Shown here one piece after another: positions 50,080 through 58,675 of a stretch of 58,675 nt of DNA. A program made the translations under genes and the position numbers. The stretch is from the NCBI GenBank assembly GCA_027577415.1, contig JANBQS010000024.1:1-58675 (forward strand), read 5' to 3'. This stretch comes from Coemansia sp. RSA 922 (lineage: Eukaryota; Kickxellomycota; Kickxellomycetes; Kickxellales; Kickxellaceae). The notes under the pieces are model-generated. The model was given only the letters and a program-made list of their open reading frames with translations. It was not told the DNA's origin and did no database searches. How positions within the stretch are numbered: position 1 is the stretch's first letter; each line of letters begins with the position of its first letter.

Positions 50080-52734
50080 TTAGTTTAGCAAATTTAAGAG
50101 TTTGGATTTTTGGCTGCTACTACCATCACCGTTATCACTCTCAGACGATGTCAGTTGATGTAAATCGGCATCTGCCGAGCGTGAGCGAATATTTAGTGCG
50201 TCGACTTTACCCGACAACATCCACGAAGCCGGAGGAGTCGCCGTTGCTAGCAGAGTTCTATCGTCGATTGGTGGCAATCGCTCGCTACCGCCACGAGTAA
50301 TATTAGGGCGTACTGGCGTTAACATTACGTGTCCAATAGAAGGTCGATGTGTATTGCTACCACTGCCAGTAACCGACGATGCCGAAGACGATGGAGACAG
50401 ACACTGCAAAGTCACAGCCGGAGTCATCGAGTCCTCCTCTCTTTGCTCAGCGTCGGTATCCAGTCGATCGAGCATAAACGCAAAGAAAGACTCGTCTTTC
50501 GCAGCCGTCGACAGAGCGACAAGCAAACTGGAGATAGCCGTATAGGTAAGCTTGTAATCAGGCAACTTTTTGTCATTGAAACAGCCACTGTAGTGTCCGG
50601 CAGCGGTGGCAGCGGTATCTGGCGACAATTCCTTGGGCAAATGAGGCTTTTGTCCAAAGATTGCGCACAAATTGCTCGTCAGTGGAATATTGCCCGCACC
50701 ACAGCCACTACTGGTCGCCGGAGCCATGCGCGCAATATGGCGAATGGGAGCGATAAACGTCGAAAAGCGCTTACCAACTGCCGCCTCAATAGAGCGTGGG
50801 ATAAGCAGGTCGCGAATACGCAGTAGCTGCGAGCTGTCTATGCGACGCGGGAGAAACTGAACCATTTCCTCGACACGCTCAATCTCCACCAGGGTATTCT
50901 GGAACAGCAGCGACTTTTGATTACACTCGCGACACATGTCCTTTAGGAACCTCGTACACCGAGCAAACCGGCCTCTGAGCTCGGCAGTAGGCGCAGAGTA
51001 GGCACAGGCAGCGAATATTCCGCCGATAATCATGGTCGAGTAGGCGATAAACATGGCGGGCACTACCTTGTTGGCAATCAATTCCACTGTTAGCCGCGTG
51101 AAGCGGTAGACCTGGCAGGCATTGTCGAGGTAGTCAACGAGCATCCGGTCCAGGGCGTCGGTCTCGGCAGTGTTGTTGTTGCGGATGACCAAGTAGGGCG
51201 TGACGACTGATTTCAGGCACATGGCGGCCGACGAGATCATCAGCGTATGGTGGATCTCGTCCAGGGTCGGGCGCGAGGGCATCTCGGGCACTGTGCTCAG
51301 CCACTCGTTGAGTGCTCGAAACGAATTATTAATCAACAAGTCGAGCGCCGCCTGCGACGTCTGCGGGTCGTTGATACTCCGCAAGAGCGCGTTGCCTAGC
51401 ACGGCAAAGTTGAGCTGCACTGTGGTGCCGTTGATACGCCAGGGCACGCCGCCCAGCTTGAGCTGCTTTAAAGTGGCCAAGTAAGCCGAGTCGCCGGGCT
51501 TGGCTCCAAAGCCGCACGAGGCCGGCATTGACAGCGACTCGAGGTTGTCGTTGCCCACGTACCATATGTTCTGAGCGCAGGGCCGGTTGACGCCGCTCAA
51601 GTCGACGAGGATGTTGGGCGGGCGGTGCAGCATCAGCGCCAAAAAGGTGTCGACGGTGAAGCTGCCCCAAATGACACGCCTAATCTGCTCGCGCTCCAGC
51701 CACGACTCTGTTATCCACCCGCCCTCGTCGCTCCAAGCGTTGTCGTCGATTTTGTACACGCCCAGCTGATGCAGGATCCGCAGCGACATGCCTACATGAT
51801 AATAATAATATTTTAGCACGTGTGTGGGGCGGAAAAGACTCGGAGATTTGCAGATAGAGGAAAAATGCGGGATTGGGCGGACTTTTTTCTTTTTTCCCTT
51901 CTTTTTTTGTTCTTCTTACTTACTGGAGTAGTGATTGGACACGTCCAACATGCCCTGATGCATGTAGGCCACCGACAATAGTAGCAGGGAGAGGCAGTTG
52001 GCGATAGTCGGAGTTTCCAACGCGTCGGGCACAAACGCCTTGGCCTTGTCGATAAACATGCGCGACGCAGCGACAGGCGCCCTAGCCACGGCGGGATGGG
52101 TGCTGAACATGGCGTTGTTGGCCATGACTGCCAGCAGCAGGAAGGCGCTTAGGCGCTTCTTCGCATAGTCTTCTCGCAGCGCCTTGGGCTGCAGGATTTT
52201 GCTGACCAAGTTGAACTCGCTCTCAGTGTGGCTCATCAGCTCATCGACGATATCCCGAGGCGGCAGGCTGGTCTTTTCGTCAAAAGTCAGCCGATGCAAA
52301 GTGGCATTGTCGCTGGGCGTGTGCAGCGAGTACCCGCCCAGCGAGCAGCTACCACCGCCAAAGTATGCAGGCGGCGGCGGCGATGATGATTTTTCAATTG
52401 CGATATCTCTGATTTCTCTGGCTGGCTGCTGCTGAGACGAAATACCGGCCAGCATTGCCAGCGTTGTTGCAGACGATATCCCAGTAATAACGCTGTCGGT
52501 ATGCTCTTTGTCGTCCTCGTCGAATGTAGCGCGCCGCTTAGTGCTGCGACGTATTTCGCCGCTCCAAAGGTTGTGCTGTCCATACGTACTGCCAGCTGCT
52601 GTTGTTGTTGTTGATGATGGCTGGACTGATGCTGACCGTGATAAAAGACAAGCGCTGGAAGTGCATAGGCGACGGGTGGAGCTAGACGTCGATGAGTGCC
52701 AGTGCGGCTGTGTATCGCTGTTGCTCTCAACCAT
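50080..52734 (-). CDS. Fungal_trans domain transcription factor lacking a visible zinc cluster, two exons
   Basis: Exon 1 is 51924-52734, intron 51792-51923 (132 nt, GTAAGT...ATGTAG), exon 2 50080-51791, phase 1; product 840 residues. The central part is the fungal-specific transcription factor domain (MSLRILHQLGVYKIDDNAW, WGSFTVDTFLALMLHRPPNI). The first 80 residues are Ser/Thr-rich with a basic patch (RRSTKRRA). No Zn2Cys6 motif is found upstream: only 300 bp separate exon 1 from the next gene, and that gap has no cysteine-rich frame. A splice-acceptor-like CTTAG directly before the ATG leaves room for a missed first exon, but none is evident. It may act without binding DNA itself. Confidence 0.85.
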
Positions 52735-53034
52735 GCTAAGAGTAAAGTTGGAAGAAGAAAAAAAGGTGGTGCTTATACTATAGATGAAAAGAAAAAAAAA
52801 AAGATGTAAAGAGAGGGGAGAGAGAGAGAACGAAACGAGTAAACTTTTGGCGGCGGCTTACAACCGAAGAGGCCCGCGGAATTGATGCGGACTTTAGCTC
52901 GGCGCCATGACCAGAACAATCGCCTCTTTTTTTATATTTTTTTGCTTAAGCCAAGGCTAAATGCAAGCGAATGCCGCTAGTAAAAATCCCCCCACCTTTC
53001 ATTTCTGAGTATGTTTTTTTTTATTTGTGGTCAT

Positions 53035-53700
53035 CTAATTAAAGACAGTGCGGGTTGCTGTCAGTCGAGTTTGCTCAGCATAAGCGCCGTTGAGGGCATC
53101 GTTGCTGGCAATACGCGCTTCCGCCCCCTTTCGGTCAGGAGCAAAGCCAGCAGCGATATGCCTCTGCACCAGCCGCTCGTAGCTCGCCGCAGCGTCGGCC
53201 GGCTGAATCCACCACAGCTCGTCAGCTAAGCCCTGGCCGACCTGCGACCAAGGCTCTTCGTTGACGTGGGCATAAAGGCCCTCGACGAGGACAATGCGGT
53301 GGTGTGGGCTGACTGCGATTGCATCGAACATGGGGTCGCCGGCCACGTGGTCAAAGGCTGGCACAAGCACGGCGCTGCTGCTGCTGCTGCCATTGCGTAT
53401 ACGCGCTACTGCGGCGACAAAGCCCTTGGCATCGAATGTCCAAGGCGCCCCACGCCGCCGCATGGCGTGTTCAGGGTCCTCCATGGCCAGCAGCTGGGAG
53501 ACCGGCAGGTGGAAGCCGTCCATGGGCACCACTACTGCGATGTCACCCGCTTTTTCGTTGATTGCCTGGCAGACGAGCTGGCTGATATACGACTTTCCCG
53601 AGCCAGGTCCCCCAGCAACAGCCACTATGATACGCCGACTCTTCTCTTGCGCGCCAAGAAGAGCAACCAGGTACTGAGCGAGCTCGTCGACGGCAGACAT
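53035..53700 (-). CDS. YFH7: Yfh7-like P-loop kinase (uridine/pantothenate kinase fold)
   Basis: A 221-residue small-molecule kinase. P-loop GGPGSGKS, MDGFHL (substrate/Mg region), RRGAPWTFD (typical of the PRK/uridine-kinase clan) and VEGLYAHV. Length and motifs fit the fungal Yfh7 group, whose substrate is unclear; uridine kinase or pantothenate kinase are alternatives from the same clan. The gene is uninterrupted and shares a short (188-bp) divergent promoter with Pah1. Confidence 0.8.
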   Translation of the reverse strand: MSAVDELAQYLVALLGAQEKSRRIIVAVAGGPGSGKSYISQLVCQAINEKAGDIAVVVPMDGFHLPVSQLLAMEDPEHAMRRRGAPWTFDAKGFVAAVARIRNGSSSSSAVLVPAFDHVAGDPMFDAIAVSPHHRIVLVEGLYAHVNEEPWSQVGQGLADELWWIQPADAAASYERLVQRHIAAGFAPDRKGAEARIASNDALNGAYAEQTRLTATRTVFN

Positions 53701-53888
53701 TAAAAAAAAAAAAAGAAAAGAAAGGAATAAATGCTATGCGAAAGTGCAAACATTCATTCTGGCTCTCCCACGTGTCAGCCACACCTCCAAATCGGCTCAA
53801 ACGGCATACTTGGGGGATTGCGCTCTTTTGCTTCTCTCTCTTCTTTTCAATTTCCCTTGTATTATTATTATTATTTCTTTTCTTATAG

Positions 53889-56800
53889 ATGCAATACGTC
53901 GGAAAGGTCTTTTCGACCGTCAGTCAGCTCTACAAGGAGCTCAACCCTGCCACTCTCAGCGGCGCTATCGATGTAGTTGTAGTCGAGGGCAGAGATGGCG
54001 AGTTTAGCTGCTCGCCATTTCACGTGCGCTTTGGGAAATTGCAGCTCCTAAGACCCTCCGACAAGGCCGTACAAATTATAGTCAACGACGTTCCTGCTGA
54101 CTTTTACATGAAGGTCGGTGACGCTGGCGAGGGCTTTTTCGTACTCGAGACTGAGGCCGACGTTCCCAGTCAATTCGCCACGTCGCCAGTTGCCTCGCCC
54201 TCGCTTTCCTTTCGCAACGCCGAGGACCCCGACTTTCTCGATCTCGGCGGCAACGTAAAGGCTGAGAGTGGTAAGTATACGTTATCTATTTTATGCACAC
54301 CGTTAATGTGCTCGAGCTAATTCATTATTTTTCCTACTTAGAGCTTGTTGCTGATGGCTATGTCAGCGCGCCTAGTGCACACGAGAGCGAAAGCGAGAGC
54401 GGAAATGAGAGTGACGACGACGACGACGACGACGACGAGGTGCCCGGGATGGCTGGTGCTGCTGCTGGTGCTTCTTCTTCGAGCTTTCCTGGTGAGCCTC
54501 ATCAGGGTCGCACTTCGCTGAGTCTCGCCTTTACCGACGATATGGCTTTAGACATTCGCCACCGTGAGCGTATTTTGCACCAGCTGGATACCTCGGCTGC
54601 TCCTGCTCCTCGCCCTCGCGCCTCCACTCTGCGCAATAACGCCGAAGCCTCTACCGACCTGCCTGTGCGTGGACCTAGGCACCGTCGCCTGATGAGCGCT
54701 GTCAGCGACTCGGCTTACGTGCTCGACAGCTTTGCCGAGGCCAGAGACGACAAGGCTTCTGGTGGCGTTGTTGTTGTTGCTGCTGGCAGCGATCGCGATG
54801 ATGATGACGACACGGGGCCTGATGGCTTGCATACCAGCTGGGACTGGGGCGTAAAGCTCGTACCTGATATGACAACGACAGCAATGACGCCTGTATTGGC
54901 CAATATGACTACTACACCAGTGCCTGTTGCAGAAGAAGTGCCAGTATCTCTGCCCGAGCTAGCTCCTACGGTCAATCCGACAATGACAGCTGTCGACGTG
55001 CCGCTTTTAGTGCGCCTGGCCGCTGCTCATCTTGAGTCGCCCGAGTCGACGCCCAACACTCTAGAGATATCCCTGTGTGGCGCCGACGCTCTGCGGGCCT
55101 CTGCTTCTGACAGTCTATCTCAGGAACATGTCTTTACCAGCGCCCTTGTCCATCAGGCCGCATTCCAGGCCGACCCTATCGGCATCCTGACCAACCCTAG
55201 TTTGGTATTTCGCGTCGGCGGCAGTACTTTTGTCCATGGCGAGGCGTTAGTGCTCTCGCTCGTCTCACACCTCGCCTTTGGCAAGCCATTGAGTGAGTCA
55301 TCCCTGAGCCAATTTGCCGCCATCCAGGCTTCAAATGCATCCGAGCCCACTGACGTTAATGTCTCCGAAGCTGCAGCCGAACAACCGCACATGGCGATAG
55401 ATATGCCGACCGATCAGCAAGAATCCTCGGCGATGATGACGACGACACCAACGGCAGTGACGCCCAAGCCTGAGGCTCGTCGCTGGTGGCGTTGGGGCCA
55501 GCGCTCGGCCTCGACGCAGGCTACAACTCAAGTCTCGGCTATCAGCGCTGTGGCTACTCGCTCGTTGACAACTACAACTACAACAACAACGACTACGACG
55601 ACAACGACTACGACTGCCACAGCGTCCATTGCGCCAGCCAAACTTGATTACGATGCCGACGCAGATGCCGAGGCGGAGACTGACGCCGACGCCCTGGCCC
55701 TGGACCTAATGTCCTCCGGAGACGAGGCGGGCGCGGGATACATGAGCGACGATGGCAAGCTTGCTCACCCCATGGCGCGTCGGCATGTTCGCTATGCCAA
55801 AACACTGCGACTGTCGTCAGCGCAGCTTCAGTCGCTTAACCTGCGCCGTGGTGCCAACGACGTAAAGTTTCTTGTGCCTTCCAACAAGGCATACTGCGAG
55901 GCGCGTATCTACCTGTACCGCTACGATACGCAAATAGTCATCTCTGACATTGACGGCACAATTACAAAGTCCGACGCCTTGGGTCACTTGTTCAACATGG
56001 TCGGCAAGGACTGGACTCACCCGGGCGTGGCCAAGCTGTATACTGATATTGCGAACAACGGCTACGAGATCCTCTACCTGACATCGCGCGCAATTGGCCA
56101 GGCCGACGGTACGCGCTACTTTATCAGCAACGTCAAGCAGTCTGCTTACAAATTGCCTTCTGGCCCGCTGCTGCTATCGCCGGACCGTTTGTTTACGTCG
56201 TTCCACCGCGAGGTTATTATGAAACGCCCACACGAGTTCAAAATGGCCTGTTTGCGCGACATTAAAAACCTCTTTGGCGACCACTCGCCGTTCTACGCCG
56301 GCTTTGGAAATCGCATTACTGACGCCATGTCCTACCGCAGCGTCAATGTACCCGTCTCGCGTATCTGTACTATTGACACCTATGGCGAGATTAAACTCGA
56401 CTTGTTGCCCGGATACAAGTCGTCCTATGTCAAAATCAACGACTTGGTCGACATGATGTTTCCCGCGCTGTCGTCAAAGCTCGATCCAAAGTATAATGAC
56501 TGGGAGTATTGGCGCACTGGACTGCCGTCGATTGACGACGACTTGGCCGAAATTGAGGCAGAATTGGCACGCGAGGCAGCGGCAGCAGCAGCAGCATCTT
56601 CACCCACATCGACAATGGCAACGGCTATGTTGACGACTGCAGCAACACCCGCTAAGACGCCTAGTGGTGCCATCAGTCACCGACTACCACCAAACGCCTT
56701 GGTTTTGGCCGGAACACCAACAACGCCCACTGCTGCCAGCCCGCAGTCGTCATCACTATTTACTCGCGCTGCTCGTGCCATGTCTAATTCTGGAACGCCC

Positions 56801-57193
56801 AATGCAGCATCGCCCTTGCCACATGGCTCGCCTGGCTTATTAGGATTGCCTGCATCTGCTACTGGCTCGCGGCAGCGCTCAGACTCTTGGTCCACAACAA
56901 CTCCCCCACCACCATTCAAGTTGCCCGTACAGTCATCATCGTCTGCAGCCCCAGCCTCATCTATGGATCAGATCTTTCCTCCTCTAGGCAGCTCACCTCC
57001 AACCAGCTCCGACGACTTGGCAGCAGAACATCAGCAGCCTGTGCCAGTTACTTCAAAGGACAGTGACTCTGCAGAAAATGAGTCTGACATTGAAGCTGTG
57101 GACGATGATGATGAAGATGAAGATGAGGATGAGTTAGACCAGGATATGCTAGCAATAATGCATGATATGGATGAAGTACAGCGCCTCCAGTAG
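53889..57193 (+). CDS. PAH1: Lipin / phosphatidate phosphatase Pah1 (Ned1), two exons
   Basis: Makes diacylglycerol from phosphatidate at the nuclear/ER membrane and so controls membrane versus storage lipid. Exon 1 is 53889-54270, intron 54271-54341 (71 nt, GTAAGT...CTTAG), exon 2 54342-57193, phase 1; product 1077 residues. The N-LIP domain begins at the start ([11 protein letters not shown], then [11 protein letters not shown]). The C-LIP domain carries the catalytic DIDGT (663-667). Between them are long acidic, Ser- and Thr-rich stretches with an [11 protein letters not shown] run and a Thr tract coded at 55567-55620. The tail is Ser/Pro-rich and ends very acidic, as in yeast Pah1. Confidence 0.95.
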
Positions 57194-57393
57194 CATGTTT
57201 TTATTATTATTTGTGACATTACTATCAATGAATACATTGCTACTTGTTTTGTTCACAAATAGCTGGGCTGCACTTGCCTTTCACCAGCAGCAACAAGGCA
57301 TTTTCTTTTCAATTTCTCATCTGGTTGTGTCATGATTGATGTTTCCAACTACACAGCATGTTGCTTTTTTTTGTGCAAAGAAACACTACTCAC

Positions 57394-57695
57394 TTCCAAA
57401 TAGCAATAGCAATTAGAAAGACATAGGTGTCCTTTACGCTAAAAGTATCAAGAAATTCTGCCATGCCATTTCCTTTCTTACCTACAGAGAAAATGGGGCA
57501 AAAAAGTGCACGGATTGCTGCATTCCTTGGCAAAACAGTTGAATTTCCAAATCCCAACTGCAATCAGAAGGAAGTAGGTGCCCTTTGAGGCTAAGAGCAG
57601 CATTTCTGGTTACTTTGTCGTTTCTTTTTGCCTATTGAGAAAAAGGGGCAAAAAAGTGCACAAAGTGCTGAATTTCTTTGTAGAAAAAATTATTT
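57394..57695 (+). repeat. 150-bp direct tandem repeat
   Basis: Two units (57394-57543 and 57544-57695) share ttccaaat, the ggtgycctttgaggctaa-like block and the ggggcaaaaaagtgcac block. A partial third unit may precede at 57342. It lies just upstream of the TATA box of the interrupted orphan gene. Confidence 0.75.
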
Positions 57696-57768
57696 CCAAC
57701 AGGAAAACATCCACTTCACAGCACTTTTTACTCTTCCAACTGTAAGTGGGGAGCAGTGGGTAGGAGGT

Positions 57769-57775
57769 ATAAAAA
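57769..57775 (+). promoter_or_regulatory. TATA box of the interrupted orphan gene
   Basis: TATAAAA, 128 bp before the ATG at 57897. Confidence 0.55.
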
Positions 57776-57896
57776 ACGCAACCTATTTCCTCTTCATCCT
57801 CTTAGTTCTTCACTCACACTTGGCACTATATCCATTACTTGTTGTTCTAATAACTACTGCATACAACTGATCTCGGCTATATATCACATTTTTAGC

Positions 57897-58277
57897 ATGG
57901 ACTATTTTCTTAATGGAAGGCAGCCCTCTGAGGCTGAAAAGTTGGCTCTTAATAACAATGGAATTTTACTTTGTTCTATAGAGGAAGCTGATGGGAAAAA
58001 AGTCTAAGATGCAATAATTGCCTACTATGAGAAATACTCTGGCCCATCTATTTCTTTGCATTTAAAACCAGGATCTAAAGATCAATTAGGGCTGCTTAAA
58101 AGAGGCACAGGTCCAACCAATACAGTTGTTGCACTGCAGCTCTTGGATAGAAAACTAGTCACAGCATATGATGATCGTGTCATTGAGATATTGAAAGTTG
58201 TCAAGAACTCCTCAGGTGGTGCATTTAATTTGATTTGGCCCAAAAACTTTATACAGCTGACTAACTGGGTTTTTTAA
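57897..58277 (+). pseudogene. Small orphan gene D with in-frame stop
   Basis: The frame opens at 57897, runs 36 codons to a TAA at 58005-58007, then stays open in the same frame for 89 more codons to 58277. Both parts read as ordinary protein (before: EAEKLALNNNGILL; after: AYYEKYSGPSISLHL and VVALQLLDRKLV). A single substitution would explain the break. No intron of normal length removes the stop. Size, TATA box and setting match the other small orphan genes. It is probably a recent pseudogene; stop readthrough is an alternative. Family unknown. Confidence 0.6.
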
Positions 58278-58675
58278 AATTGAACATAGATAATGTTTCC
58301 TTGTCATTGGGTATCAGGCTTGTGGAACAATGTCTCCATAGCATGAAAATACATGCTTAGCAACTCATTTGTCTGAACTTTTATTCATTAATACAGCAAA
58401 TAAATAGAAAAGTGGTTTGCTAATAAAAAAGATAAAAGAACTCCCAAGAAGAGACGGCTCAGGCTCCCAGGGTATGCCCTTGTGAGGGATGTAAATCCCC
58501 CATGTTGTGATCATTGGAGCTGTATGCACATACTGCTCCAATCAACACACCCCTATGAACCTATGCCAAGTGGTAGTTGTGCTAAAACGCAGCTAAACAC
58601 TGTAGGATTTCGGCGTTCAGCGACGACATCCGACATTATTTATTGCTGCCTAATTTCTACGGCTATGATCAACGG
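58278..58675. other. Intergenic end of window with a hairpin
   Basis: No gene recognised. ATTGGAGC-T-GTATG-CA-CATAC-T-GCTCCAAT at 58513-58542 forms a near-perfect hairpin, extended after a bulge by TGTTG/CAACA. It does not match a tRNA, rRNA or spliceosomal RNA that I know. Confidence 0.4.

Noticed and set aside
58005..58036. A 30-nt intron removing the stop in gene D (GTCTAAG...ATGAG)
   Set aside because: Far shorter than the 71-132 nt introns seen here and without a branch site.
1..58675. tRNA, rRNA, snRNA genes and CRISPR arrays
   Set aside because: I looked in the gaps for T-loop, anticodon-arm and known RNA signatures and for regular spaced repeats and found none that hold; a covariance-model search would be decisive.

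Overview
The window is nuclear DNA of a filamentous fungus. It carries a Crh-type GH16 wall enzyme, GPI-anchored wall proteins, FunK1-type kinases and a fungal transcription-factor domain, plus conserved housekeeping genes (class I HDAC, CASP/Coy1, Gtr1/RagA, SSU1-type transporter, Ynd1-type apyrase, deneddylase, Clp1, Ayr1-type reductase, lipin/Pah1). Genes are intron-poor. I could place five short introns (71-132 nt, GTAAG/GTAAA/GTACA donors, CTAAC/CTAAT-like branch sites) in FunK1-2, Gtr1, the SENP8-like protease, the transcription factor and Pah1. An early-diverging lineage such as Kickxellomycotina would fit, but that is a guess from gene style and is not proven by the sequence.

Layout. 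1-8.1 kb: a poly-proline microsatellite, a GC-rich FunK1 kinase whose 3' end is partly duplicated, a secreted GH16 transglycosylase, a small hypothetical gene and a second, spliced FunK1 kinase with a RecB-like nuclease motif before the kinase domain. 8.1-16.3 kb: an accessory, AT-rich block. Two decayed FunK1 copies and two copies of a coding-like repeat flank a tandem array of three small paralogous genes (family A), each with its own conserved TATA box. 16.9-26.1 kb: a dense conserved block (membrane-anchored protease-like protein without a catalytic triad, HDAC, two small proteins, Coy1, Gtr1, SSU1-like transporter with a frameshift). 26.1-30.3 kb: a second accessory block with a small His/Cys-rich candidate secreted protein and a tandem segmental duplication carrying two small paralogs (family B). 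30.3-57.2 kb: mostly conserved genes (Ynd1, MFS transporter, two GPI/wall proteins, SENP8, Clp1, Ayr1, HSL-type hydrolase, transcription factor, Yfh7-like kinase, Pah1), interrupted by one more small TATA-driven orphan gene at 35.5 kb. 57.2-58.7 kb: a tandem repeat and an orphan gene interrupted by an in-frame stop.

How the genes fit together. The conserved genes are ordinary neighbours rather than a pathway cluster, although Pah1, Ayr1 and the hydrolase all touch lipid metabolism, and several proteins build or decorate the cell surface. The most unusual theme is a set of short orphan genes (about 90-140 codons) in AT-rich gaps. Each has a canonical TATA element about 90-125 bp before the ATG. 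Several are tandemly duplicated and some are decaying. Together with the FunK1 expansion they look like fast-turnover accessory genes of unknown function.
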